From: Streptacidiphilus sp. PB12-B1b
GTDB taxonomy: Bacteria; Actinomycetota; Actinomycetes; Streptomycetales; Streptomycetaceae
Reading direction: 5' to 3'
Length of the DNA: 64,000 nt
NCBI RefSeq assembly: GCF_014084125.1
Contig: NZ_CP048405.1
Span: forward strand, 4,774,001 to 4,838,000
Within the stretch, counting starts at the first letter, position 1. The number at the start of each line of letters is the position of its first letter. The position numbers and the translations under genes were made by a program. The notes below the pieces were generated by a model that was not told the DNA's origin, ran no database searches, and was given only the letters and a program-made list of their open reading frames with translations. Of the stretch, positions 34,512-43,006 are shown in pieces.

Positions 34512-34585
34512 GATATCTTCAGACGACGCATCGCGTGACGTGAACATGCGGGTACCACGGGTCCACAACACCTGCGGGGGGAAAC

Positions 34586-36136
34586 TTGCGATCGATCGAT
34601 GCCTCAGCCACGGCGACACAGCACCATCCGGACGACGCGAACCGGCCATCTCGGCCCGCCGCCTCCGATCGCCGGCCGGACGGTCCGAAAACCGCCGTCC
34701 TCGGGGACGCGCTCGGCGCACTGCTGCCCATGGGACTGGTCCTCAGCCTCCAGCACGAGGCCGCCCACTCCTGGCTGGTGGCCCTGGTCACCGCCGTGGC
34801 CTGGGTCGGCGTGGGGCTGGCCCGCGGCCGCTACACCCGGCACAGCCTCGGCGAGACCGCCGCCCTGCGGCCGGTGCTGTGGGACTGGTTCGTCCTGCTC
34901 GGCCTGCTGGCGGTGTTCCGCACCTACTTCGAACTGTCGCTGCTGCCCGGCCCCTCCCTGGTCGCCCTGGTCCTGCTGCTGCTGATCACCTGCGCCCGAA
35001 GGAAACTGACGCAGCGTCGATTACTCCGTATGCACCGGATGGGCCTCGCCGTGCAGCGCGTGCTGGTGGTCGGCACCCCCCGGGCCGTGGACAGCGTGGT
35101 GGACCGGCTCGCCAAGCAGACGCACCACGAGTACGTGGTGGTCGGCGCCTGCCTGGTGGGCGAGGGCGAACCCGGCACCGGAACCACCGTGGCCGGCAGG
35201 CTGGACGCCGCACCGGCGGCCCCGGGCAGCGCACCCGGCCTCTCGCTGGTCAAACCGCACCCGCAGGGACAGGCCGGCCTCCAGGCCGACCGGGACGAGG
35301 CCGACCGCGCCACCGTGCTGTCGGCCGCCGAGGAACTCGACGCGCAGAGCGTCTTCGTCGCCACCGGCTCGTGGCTGGCCGGGGAGCGGCTGCGGCGGCT
35401 GAGCTGGGCCGTCCACGAGTCAGGGCGGGCGCTGTCGGTGCTGCCGGGCATCGTCGAGGTCGCCTCGCGCCGGGTCGGCCTGAGCAGCGCCGCCGGACTG
35501 ACCCTGCTGCACGTGGCCGCGCCGGTGGGGGCCGGGCTGGCGCGCACCGCCAAGAGCGTCGGTGACCGGGTCGCCGCCCTGCTGCTGCTGGTCACCCTGA
35601 CGCCGCTGCTGCTGGCCCTGGCGCTCACCGTGAAACTCAGCTCGCGCGGCCCGGCCCTGCACCGGCAGACCCGGGTCGGCCAGCACGGCGAACCGTTCAC
35701 CATGTACAAGTTCCGGTCGATGGTGGTGCACGCCGAGCGGTTGCGCGACGTGCTCGCCGAGCACAACGACCACGACGGGCGGATGTTCAAACTGCGCCGC
35801 GACCCCCGGATCACCCGGGTCGGCGCGGTGCTGCGCCGCTACTCGCTGGACGAGCTGCCGCAACTGCTGAACGTGCTGATGGGGCACATGTCCCTGGTCG
35901 GCCCGCGCCCGCCGCTGCCCGCCGAGGTCGCCGACTACACCCCGGTGGAGCTGCGCCGGCTGCGGGTCCGCCCCGGGCTCACCGGGCTCTGGCAGGTCAG
36001 CGGCCGGTCCGACCTCACCTGGGACGAGACCGTCACGCTGGACCTGCGCTACGTGGACAACTGGTCGCTGGGCGTGGACGCCCAGGTCCTGGCCCGGACG
36101 CTACGGGCGGTGGCCGAGGGCCGGGGAGCGTACTGA
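34586..36136 (+). CDS. Polyprenyl-phosphate sugar-1-phosphate transferase (initiating exopolysaccharide transferase)
   Basis: The 516-residue protein has N-terminal membrane segments (about 40-155), a cytoplasmic linker and a last membrane helix (about 330-355). The catalytic bacterial sugar-transferase domain follows, with TRVGQHGEPFTMYKFRSM, LDELPQLLNVLMGHMSLVGP and RPGLTGLWQVSGRSDLTW. It transfers a sugar phosphate from a nucleotide sugar to undecaprenyl phosphate, starting repeat-unit assembly at the inner membrane face. The TTG start is chosen for the GGGGG six bases upstream. Codon 146 (35021-35023) is TTA, predicting dependence on the bldA tRNA. Confidence 0.92.
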   Translation: MRSIDASATATQHHPDDANRPSRPAASDRRPDGPKTAVLGDALGALLPMGLVLSLQHEAAHSWLVALVTAVAWVGVGLARGRYTRHSLGETAALRPVLWDWFVLLGLLAVFRTYFELSLLPGPSLVALVLLLLITCARRKLTQRRLLRMHRMGLAVQRVLVVGTPRAVDSVVDRLAKQTHHEYVVVGACLVGEGEPGTGTTVAGRLDAAPAAPGSAPGLSLVKPHPQGQAGLQADRDEADRATVLSAAEELDAQSVFVATGSWLAGERLRRLSWAVHESGRALSVLPGIVEVASRRVGLSSAAGLTLLHVAAPVGAGLARTAKSVGDRVAALLLLVTLTPLLLALALTVKLSSRGPALHRQTRVGQHGEPFTMYKFRSMVVHAERLRDVLAEHNDHDGRMFKLRRDPRITRVGAVLRRYSLDELPQLLNVLMGHMSLVGPRPPLPAEVADYTPVELRRLRVRPGLTGLWQVSGRSDLTWDETVTLDLRYVDNWSLGVDAQVLARTLRAVAEGRGAY

Positions 36137-36281
36137 CCCCATGGGCACCTCCCAGCGCGACTCCCCGAGCCGCGACTCCCCCGGCCACGGCGTCCCCGCT
36201 CGCGGTTCCGCTCGCGGCCCCGCCGCGACCGGTCCGGGCCCGGCGGCAGGCGCGGTACCGCCGCCGGACCCGCCCGGGCCG

Positions 36282-37265
36282 CTACCGGCCCGCGCCCCGC
36301 GCGGCGGCCTCGTTCTCCAGCCACCAGGCGTACGTCCCGGCGATCCCCTCGCGCAGCCCGATCTGCGGCTTCCAGCCCAGCCCGGCCAGGCGGGAGATGT
36401 CCAGGAGCTTGCGCGGCGTGCCGTCCGGCTTGGAGGTGTCGTAGCCGATCGCGCCGGTGAACCCGGTCACCTCGGCCACGATCCCGGCCAGCTCGCTGAT
36501 GGTCAGATCAGTGCCGCAGCCCACGTTCACCGGGGTGTCGTCGTCGTAGCGGCGCAGCAGCAGCTCGCAGGCGGCGGCCAGGTCGTCCACGTGCAGGAAC
36601 TCCCGGCGCGGGCGGCCGGTGCCCCACAGCCGCACCTCGGGCAGGCCGTCCCGGGCCGCCTGGTGGAACCGCCGCACCAGCGCGGGGAGCACATGCGATC
36701 CGTCCGGGTCGAAGTTGTCGCCCGGCCCGTACAGGTTGGTCGGCATCGCCGAGACGAACGAGGCGCCGTACTGGCGGCGGTAGGACTGCACCTGGACGAT
36801 ACCGGCGATCTTGGCGATGGCGTACGCCTCGTTGGTCGGCTCCAGCGGGCCGGTGAGCAGCGCGTCCTCGGTGATGGGCTGCGGACTGAGCCTGGGGTAG
36901 ATGCAACTGGAGCCCAGCAGCAGCAGTCGGCGCACACCGGCCTGGTGCGCACCGGCCACGACGCTGAGCTGGATCCGCAGGTTGTCCTCCAGGAACTGCA
37001 CCGGATACGTGGAGTTGGCCAGGATGCCGCCGACCTTGGCGGCGGCCAGCACCACCGCGTCCGGACGCTGCTCGCGCAGGTGGGCGGCGGTGGCCCCGGC
37101 GTCGCGGAGGTCGAGTTCGGCACGGGTGCGGACGAGGACCTCGTAGCCGGAGGCGGCGAGGCGGCGACGGACGGCGGAGCCGACCAGTCCTCGGTGTCCG
37201 GCGACGAATATCCGGGCGGGCGGGGGCAGCAGATCGCCCTGCCGGTCGATCGGAAGCTCGGTCAT
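36282..37265 (-). CDS. fcl: GDP-L-fucose synthase
   Basis: The 327-residue protein from ATG 37265 is a full-length extended SDR with VAGHRGLVGSAV (nucleotide binding), LLLGSSCIYP (Ser), NEAYAIAKIAG (Tyr-x3-Lys) and NLYGPGDNFDP. It epimerises and reduces GDP-4-keto-6-deoxymannose to GDP-L-fucose. It lies divergent to gmd, which makes its substrate, with 106 bp between start codons. Together they supply fucose to the glycosyltransferases of this locus. Longer open frames towards 37403 run into the gmd leader. Confidence 0.95.
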   Translation of the reverse strand: MTELPIDRQGDLLPPPARIFVAGHRGLVGSAVRRRLAASGYEVLVRTRAELDLRDAGATAAHLREQRPDAVVLAAAKVGGILANSTYPVQFLEDNLRIQLSVVAGAHQAGVRRLLLLGSSCIYPRLSPQPITEDALLTGPLEPTNEAYAIAKIAGIVQVQSYRRQYGASFVSAMPTNLYGPGDNFDPDGSHVLPALVRRFHQAARDGLPEVRLWGTGRPRREFLHVDDLAAACELLLRRYDDDTPVNVGCGTDLTISELAGIVAEVTGFTGAIGYDTSKPDGTPRKLLDISRLAGLGWKPQIGLREGIAGTYAWWLENEAAARGAGR

Positions 37266-37371
37266 GCCGCGATTCTGACATTCCCTGACTTGCCCCGGGA
37301 TGTGCTTTCCGCAACCGGGCCCCCCGATACCGCCGGCAGGCAATCGGTCAACCGTCCCCGTGGAGGTCAAT

Positions 37372-38385
37372 GTGCGTAAAACGGCAGTCATCACCGGCAT
37401 CACCGGGCAGGACGGCTCCTACCTGGCGGAGCTGCTCCTGGCCAAGGGCTACCAGGTCCACGGGCTGGTGCGGCGCTCCTCCAGTTTCAACACCGAGCGG
37501 CTGGACCACATCTACCAGGACCCGCAGACCCCGGAGCGCGATCTGGTGCTGCACTATGCGGACCTCTCCGACGGGATATCCCTGAGCAGCCTGCTGAACG
37601 CCATAGAGCCGGACGAGATATACAACCTGGGTGCGCAGTCCCATGTGCGGGTGTCCTTCGACTCCCCCCTGTACACCGGCGATGTGACCGGCATGGGCTC
37701 ACTGCGGCTGCTGGAGGCGGTCCGGGCCAGCAGTATCCGCACCCGCGTCTACCAGGCGTCCTCGTCGGAGATGTTCGGGGCCACGCCGCCGCCGCAGAGC
37801 GAGCGTACGCCGTTCCACCCGCGCAGCCCGTACGGCTGCGCCAAGGTCTTCGCCTACTGGAACACCGTCAACTACCGCGAGTCCTACGGGATGTACGCCA
37901 CCAACGGCATCCTCTTCAACCACGAGTCGCCGCGCCGGGGCGAGACCTTCGTCACCCGTAAGATCACCCGGGCGGTGGCCCGGATCCAGGCGGGGCTGCA
38001 GGACCGGCTCTACCTGGGCAATCTGGAGGCGGTCCGGGACTGGGGCTACGCGCCGGAGTACGTCGAGGCCATGTGGCGGATGCTGCAGCAGGACGAGCCG
38101 GACGACTACGTGGTCGCCACCGGAACGGCCCGCAGCGTACGGGAGTTCTGCGAGTACGCGTTCGCCGCCGCCGGTCTCGACTGGGCCCGGTACGTGCGCT
38201 ACGACCCCAAGTACGACCGGCCGGCCGAGGTGGACTCGCTGATCGGGGACGCCTCCAAGGCGGAGCAACTGCTGGGCTGGAAGCCCGAGGTGACCTTCCA
38301 CGAGCTGACCCGGATCATGGTCGAGGCGGACATCGCGCAACTCGCCGCGCAGCTCGACGGCAGCTCCGTCCGGGTGGACCGTTGA
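37372..38385 (+). CDS. gmd: GDP-mannose 4,6-dehydratase
   Basis: The 337-residue protein from GTG 37372 (GGAGGT upstream) has the family sequence [64 protein letters not shown] and [15 protein letters not shown]. It converts GDP-mannose to GDP-4-keto-6-deoxymannose, first committed step to GDP-fucose. The gene begins an operon with an acetyltransferase and a glycosyltransferase, each starting at a TTG that overlaps the preceding stop (TTGA). An in-frame GTG at 37360 is a less likely start. Confidence 0.95.
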   Translation: MRKTAVITGITGQDGSYLAELLLAKGYQVHGLVRRSSSFNTERLDHIYQDPQTPERDLVLHYADLSDGISLSSLLNAIEPDEIYNLGAQSHVRVSFDSPLYTGDVTGMGSLRLLEAVRASSIRTRVYQASSSEMFGATPPPQSERTPFHPRSPYGCAKVFAYWNTVNYRESYGMYATNGILFNHESPRRGETFVTRKITRAVARIQAGLQDRLYLGNLEAVRDWGYAPEYVEAMWRMLQQDEPDDYVVATGTARSVREFCEYAFAAAGLDWARYVRYDPKYDRPAEVDSLIGDASKAEQLLGWKPEVTFHELTRIMVEADIAQLAAQLDGSSVRVDR

Positions 38386-38951
38386 CCGGCGCGGCCGGCC
38401 CCGGGGCCCGTTCGCTGCGCGGCTTCACCGGGGCCGGGTACGACAAGGGACGCGGACTGGCGGTGCAGGCCCTGTGGTTCGCCGTGCTCAACCTGGTCTT
38501 CAGCCGCTGGTGGTTCCCGCCCCGGCTGCGGCCCGCGCTGCTGCGGGCCTTCGGCGCGACCGTGGGCGCCCGGGTGCTGATCCGGCACCGGGTGCGGGTG
38601 CAGTGGCCGTGGAAGCTGACCGTCGGCGACGACGTGTGGATCGGCGAGGACGCCTGGCTGGTCACCCTGGAGCCGATCACCCTGGGCCATGACGTGTGCG
38701 TCTCCCAGGGCGCGCTGCTGTGCACCGGGAGCCACCAACGCCGCAGCCCCACGTTCGAGTTCGACAACGGTCCGATCGACGTCCGGCCCGGCGCGTGGAT
38801 CGCCGCCCGGGCCGTGGTGCTGCGCGGGGTGACCGTGGGCGAGGGAGCGGTGGTCGGGGCCGGGGCGGTGGCCCACCGGGATCTCGCTCCGGGCGAACTG
38901 CTGGTCGCGGCCGGGGCGGAGCGCGGCAGCCGTACGGAGGCGGGCCGTTGA
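38382..38951 (+). CDS. Left-handed beta-helix acyltransferase (WcaF-like)
   Basis: The 189-residue protein from TTG 38382 has an N-terminal hydrophobic helix (about 25-45: [18 protein letters not shown]). A left-handed parallel beta-helix of hexapeptide repeats follows (about 60-175: [46 protein letters not shown]). It resembles colanic acid acetyltransferases of the WcaF group and probably acetylates the repeat unit. Translation is coupled to gmd by the TTGA overlap, and the gene ends in a second TTGA overlap with the glycosyltransferase. Confidence 0.88.
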   Translation: MTGAAGPGARSLRGFTGAGYDKGRGLAVQALWFAVLNLVFSRWWFPPRLRPALLRAFGATVGARVLIRHRVRVQWPWKLTVGDDVWIGEDAWLVTLEPITLGHDVCVSQGALLCTGSHQRRSPTFEFDNGPIDVRPGAWIAARAVVLRGVTVGEGAVVGAGAVAHRDLAPGELLVAAGAERGSRTEAGR

Positions 38952-40096
38952 AGCAGCAAGGCCCTTCTGCAGAGCATGCCCTGATCATCCGTCAGGTGGC
39001 GACGCTGGTCAGCGACGACGGCGCCTACGGCGGGCCGGTGAGCGTCGCCGCCGGGCAGTGCGCGGAGTTGCGTTCCCGGGGCCACGATGCGGCGCTGCTC
39101 TCGCTGTGGCGCGGGGCCGGGCCGCCCCCGGCCGATGTGGACGGGGTGCCGCTGCTGGCGGTCCCGGCCCGTACCGTCCTGCCCGGCATGGGCTTCCTGG
39201 CCCTGCTCAACCCCCGGCTGCTGCGGCTGCTGTGGCGCGAGACCGGCCGGGCCGACGTGATGCACCTGCACGCCGGGCGCGACCTGGTGACGCTGGCCGC
39301 GCTGGCCGTGGCCCGGCTGCGCCGGACCCCGTTCCTGGTGCAGACCCACGGCATGGTCCCGCCCCGGACCAAGCCGGTGGCCCGGCTGTTCGACAGCGTC
39401 TACGTGCCGCTGCTGCGGCGGGCCCGGGCCTGCCTGGTGCTGACCGAGGAGGAGGAACGCGGCCTGGCGACCGTCTTCCACGGCCGCCACCCCCCGCTGC
39501 TGCGCCTGGCCAACGGCGTCCGGCCACGGCCCCGCACCGGCGAACCCGACGGCAAACTGGTCCTCTACCTGGCCCGGTTGCATCCGCGCAAACGCCCGGA
39601 GGCGTTCGTCGCGGCGGCCGGGCTGCTCCTCCCCCGGCTGCCCGGGCTGCGGTTCGTGCTGCACGGGGCGGACGAGGGCTCGCTGCCGGAGGTGGAGCGG
39701 GCCATCGCCGCGCAGCGGCTGGAGTCCTGGGTGGAGTACCGGGGCCCGGTCCCGCACGGCACCGCCCTGGAGCGGCTGGCCGAGGCCGCCGTGTACGTGC
39801 TGCCCAGCGTCCACGAGCCGTTTCCGATGAGCGTGCTGGAGGCGCTGGCTGCCGGGACGCCGGTGGTGGCCACCAGCAGCTGCGGGATAGCGGCCGAGCT
39901 GGCGTCCACCGGCGCCGCGCTGATCACCGACGGGACGCCGCAGGCCCTGGCGGACGCGGTGGAGCGGCTGCTCACCGACGACGGACTGCGGGAGCGCACC
40001 GTCGCCGCCGGGCGGGCCGCCGTCGCCGGTGTGTTCTCGCTGTCGGCCGTCGCCGACCGGCTGGCCGCGCTCTACACCGAGGCGCTGCGGCGGTGA
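38948..40096 (+). CDS. GT4-family glycosyltransferase
   Basis: The 382-residue protein has GT-B architecture: N-terminal acceptor domain with DDGAYGGPVSVAAGQCAELR and HLHAGRDLVTLAALAVARL, and C-terminal GT4 donor domain with LYLARLHPRKRPEAFV, VLPSVHEPFPMSVLEALA and GTPVVATSSCG. The E-x7-E signature sits in HEPFPMSVLEALA. It would add one sugar to the lipid-linked repeat unit; donor unknown, with GDP-fucose or GDP-mannose as likely candidates given the linked genes. The TTG start overlaps the acetyltransferase stop codon. Confidence 0.9.
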   Translation: MKQQGPSAEHALIIRQVATLVSDDGAYGGPVSVAAGQCAELRSRGHDAALLSLWRGAGPPPADVDGVPLLAVPARTVLPGMGFLALLNPRLLRLLWRETGRADVMHLHAGRDLVTLAALAVARLRRTPFLVQTHGMVPPRTKPVARLFDSVYVPLLRRARACLVLTEEEERGLATVFHGRHPPLLRLANGVRPRPRTGEPDGKLVLYLARLHPRKRPEAFVAAAGLLLPRLPGLRFVLHGADEGSLPEVERAIAAQRLESWVEYRGPVPHGTALERLAEAAVYVLPSVHEPFPMSVLEALAAGTPVVATSSCGIAAELASTGAALITDGTPQALADAVERLLTDDGLRERTVAAGRAAVAGVFSLSAVADRLAALYTEALRR

Positions 40097-40104
40097 GCCC
40101 CTGG

Positions 40105-40134
40105 CCCGGTCCGGGTGACCGGCCCGGGACCGGG
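40105..40134. terminator. Hairpin between converging glycosyltransferase genes
   Basis: CCCGGTCC (40105-40112) and GGACCGGG (40127-40134) pair in the 44-bp gap between two converging genes. Confidence 0.5.
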
Positions 40135-40140
40135 ACGGGC

Positions 40141-41355
40141 TCAGCCGCCCAGCGCCTCCTCGATCAGGGCGTCGATCCGGGCCAGCCCGGCCTCCTTGCC
40201 CAGGTGCTCGCGGACGTACCCGGGCCCGGCCGCGCCCAGCGCCTGCGCCCGGGCCGGGTCGGCCGCCAGCTCCTGCAGGGCTGCCAGCAGCGCCTTCGGG
40301 TCCTCCGGGGCGACCAGCACGCCCGCGCCGGAGCGGAGCACCTCCTCGGCCGTGCCGCCGCCCGCCGCCACCGAGGCCAGCACCGGGCGTCCGGCGGCGA
40401 AGTACGAGGTGAGCTTGGAGGGGATGCTCATGTCCAGCACCGAGGCCCGCTGGGTGACCGCCAGCACGTCGGCGGCGGCCAGGACGTCCGGGAAGTCCGC
40501 GTCGGAGACCGGCGCCAGGAACTCCAGCCGGTCCAGGCCCCGGCCCGCCTCCTCCAGCGCGGCCCGCTGGTTGCCGTCGCCCAGCAGCACCACCCGCACC
40601 GAGGGCCCGGCCAGCCCGGCTGCCTCCACCAGGACTTCCAGCCCCTGCTTGAGGCCCATGTTGCCGGAGTGCAGCAGCACCGTCTCGTCGGCCCGCCAGC
40701 CCAGCCGGGCCCGGGTCTCCTCCCGGTCGGCGGCGGGGGCCGCGACATGACTCCAGTTGGGCACCACCCTGATCCGCTGCTGCGGCACGCCCATCGCCGC
40801 CACCCGCTCCCGGAAGGTCTCGTGCACCACGCCGACCAGCGCCGCCGGGCGCAGCACCCGGGCCTCGACCCCGGCGGCGATCCCGGCCACCCGCTGCCCG
40901 CCGGCGATGCCGCTCTGCGCGGCGCCCGCGCCCATCAGGTCCTGCACCACCACCACATGCGGCACACCGGCCCGGGCGGCGACCCGGGAGCCGATCAATC
41001 CACCAGCCAGGCCCGGCATCTGACTGAGCACCAGGTCGAAGCGTCCGCGCGGCGGGGTGGCCCCGGCGTGGGCGAGGAAGCTCGCCTCGTACAGCGCCCG
41101 GCGCAGCCCGCTCTGCCGTGCGGGGACGGTGTGCCGGCGCCGGTGCACAGTGACGCCGCCGCGCTGCTCCGTACGCCGCCAGGCCCCCCGGTAGGCCGGG
41201 TCGACGCTCCAGGCCGGGTAGTGCGGCATCCCCGCCAGCACGTGCACCTCGTGGCCGGCCAGGGCCAGGTGCTCGGCCATCTGGGTCGAGTACGGTCCTA
41301 TCCCCGAGTGTTCAGGGGCGTAGTTGGTCGAGACGAGCAAGAGCCGACGAGGCAC
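40141..41355 (-). CDS. WcaI/WbuB-like GT4 glycosyltransferase
   Basis: With GTG 41355 (GAGAGG upstream) the product is 404 residues. The N-terminus LLLVSTNYAPEHSGIGPYST is characteristic of WbuB/WcaI-like GT4 enzymes. Later motifs are LHSGNMGLKQGLEVLVEAAG, SIPSKLTSYFAAGRPVLASV and the donor-binding GGGTAEEVLRSGAGVLV. It lies divergent to the polymerase operon. Sugar specificity cannot be read. Open sequence further upstream to 41715 overlaps the polymerase gene and lacks family character. Confidence 0.9.
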   Translation of the reverse strand: MPRRLLLVSTNYAPEHSGIGPYSTQMAEHLALAGHEVHVLAGMPHYPAWSVDPAYRGAWRRTEQRGGVTVHRRRHTVPARQSGLRRALYEASFLAHAGATPPRGRFDLVLSQMPGLAGGLIGSRVAARAGVPHVVVVQDLMGAGAAQSGIAGGQRVAGIAAGVEARVLRPAALVGVVHETFRERVAAMGVPQQRIRVVPNWSHVAAPAADREETRARLGWRADETVLLHSGNMGLKQGLEVLVEAAGLAGPSVRVVLLGDGNQRAALEEAGRGLDRLEFLAPVSDADFPDVLAAADVLAVTQRASVLDMSIPSKLTSYFAAGRPVLASVAAGGGTAEEVLRSGAGVLVAPEDPKALLAALQELAADPARAQALGAAGPGYVREHLGKEAGLARIDALIEEALGG

Positions 41356-41449
41356 GCTGGAAACCTCTCTGTGGCTGTTCCTGATTCGATCACATGTTTT
41401 CAGGTGGCACGGCATACTGGTGGGGATTTCGACGACCTGGGGGTTACCG

Positions 41450-43006
41450 GTGAGTGGCTGGGGAACATCACCTGCCCCACATCCCCGTGCCCCGCGCATT
41501 CCGGTCCGGCGGCCGCGCGGCATCGCGGGTCTCGCCGTCTGGCTGCTGTTACTCGACGCCCTCGCCCCCGCGCTGGTACTGGCTGGTACCACGGCCCAGA
41601 TCCAGGCGGCGTTGTTGGTCCAGTGCGTGGTGGTGCTGCACGCGGGGCTGGGGCTGGCGAGGGTGCTGACCGACCGGACCGTGCGACCGGTCGCCTTCGG
41701 CTTCTGGCTGTTCACCTACATCTGGCTGGGCCTGGCCCCGCTGGCGATGCTCGCCACCGACACCTACCCCTGGCCTTACCGCACGGACGCCAGGATCGCC
41801 GTGGAGTCCAGCGCGATCCTGGAGATCGGGCTGCTGGCCTACTCGCTGGGCAGCGCCCTCGCCGGACGCCGGGCCGACGCCCGCGCCGCACGCCCGCTGG
41901 AGCGGGTCCTGGACCGCGAGATAGCCCCGGTACGGCTGCTGATGCTGTGCCTGCTCTCGCTGGCCCTGGCCGCGTACCTGATCCCCAAGCAGGGCGGCCT
42001 GTCGACGTTCTTCACCAGCCGCCAGGCGATCACCACCGCCGACAGCACCACCGGGGGCGGCACCAAGGCCGGTGCGGCGCTGGCCGCCTGGGGGCTGACC
42101 GTGCCCGCCTACTGGTCGCTGCTGGGGCTGCTGCAGCTCTCCCGCTCGCGGCGCGGCGACCGGCTGCTCAAGGGCGCGCGGCTGATCGCGCTGCCGGTGA
42201 TGCTGGTGCTCAACGGCATCGTCAACAACCCGATCAGCAATCCGCGCTTCTGGGCCGGGACGGTGCTGCTCACCGTCCTGTTCGCGCTGCCCGCGCTGCG
42301 CCGCCCGCGCGGCTTCCGGATCGCGGCCGCCGGGACGCTGGCGGTGATCCTGGTGATCTTCCCGTACAGCGACTACTTCCGCTACACCGAGCGGGGGCAG
42401 GTCCATGTGGTCTCCATGGCGCAGCAGTTCACCACCAACCCGGACTACGACGCCTACCAGCAGGTGCAGACCGGCCTGGCGATGGAGCAGCGCACCGGGT
42501 TCCAGCCGCAGCGCCTGCTCGGGCCGCCGCTGTTCTGGCTGCCGCGCGCCTACTGGCCCGGCAAGCCCGAGGACACCGGCATCGACATCGCCCAGTTCGC
42601 GGGCTACGACTTCACCAACCTCTCCGCGCCGCTGTGGATCGAGAGCTACCTGTGGGCCGGAATCCCGTCCCTGGTGGCCGCGTTCGCGCTGCTCGGGGCG
42701 GTGGGCCGGCGCATCGACGAGGCCCGGCAGCGGTTGCGCGCCCGCTCCGGGACGCTCTCCGCGCTGCTCGTCCCGGCCTTCGGCTTCTACCAGTTGATCC
42801 TGCTGCGCGGCAGCCTGCTGGCGGCCACCGCGCCGCTGGCGCTGCTGGTGTTCATCCCGCTGCTGATCTCCACCCGCCGCCGGGCGCTGCCCGCCGCGGC
42901 CGTGCCCGCCGCCGCGCCGACCGGGGCCGCCGATCCCGCTCCGGCCCCCGCCCCGGCCCCAGCCGTCCCGCTGACCCCTGTCGCCTCCGGAAGGACGCTT
43001 CCATGA
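41450..43006 (+). CDS. Wzy-like polysaccharide repeat-unit polymerase
   Basis: The 518-residue protein from GTG 41450 has about ten to twelve hydrophobic segments with a large extracytoplasmic loop (about residues 320-400, containing FPYSDYFRYTERGQVHVV and PRAYWPGKPEDTGIDIAQF). This is the topology of O-antigen/exopolysaccharide polymerases, and the loop with PxAxWPGKP is typical of this group. The C-terminus is a Pro/Ala tail. It heads an operon with a Wzz-like gene (ATGA overlap) and a flippase (GTGA overlap). Codon 34 (41549-41551) is TTA. Confidence 0.82.
   Translation: MSGWGTSPAPHPRAPRIPVRRPRGIAGLAVWLLLLDALAPALVLAGTTAQIQAALLVQCVVVLHAGLGLARVLTDRTVRPVAFGFWLFTYIWLGLAPLAMLATDTYPWPYRTDARIAVESSAILEIGLLAYSLGSALAGRRADARAARPLERVLDREIAPVRLLMLCLLSLALAAYLIPKQGGLSTFFTSRQAITTADSTTGGGTKAGAALAAWGLTVPAYWSLLGLLQLSRSRRGDRLLKGARLIALPVMLVLNGIVNNPISNPRFWAGTVLLTVLFALPALRRPRGFRIAAAGTLAVILVIFPYSDYFRYTERGQVHVVSMAQQFTTNPDYDAYQQVQTGLAMEQRTGFQPQRLLGPPLFWLPRAYWPGKPEDTGIDIAQFAGYDFTNLSAPLWIESYLWAGIPSLVAAFALLGAVGRRIDEARQRLRARSGTLSALLVPAFGFYQLILLRGSLLAATAPLALLVFIPLLISTRRRALPAAAVPAAAPTGAADPAPAPAPAPAVPLTPVASGRTLP

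Noticed and set aside
39058..42990. Front part of a 1912-codon plus-strand frame reaching 44796
   Set aside because: Only the last part from 43003 is a real gene (Wzz/BY-kinase-like). The front reads out of frame through glycosyltransferase and polymerase genes and gives Arg/Pro/Gly-rich sequence.
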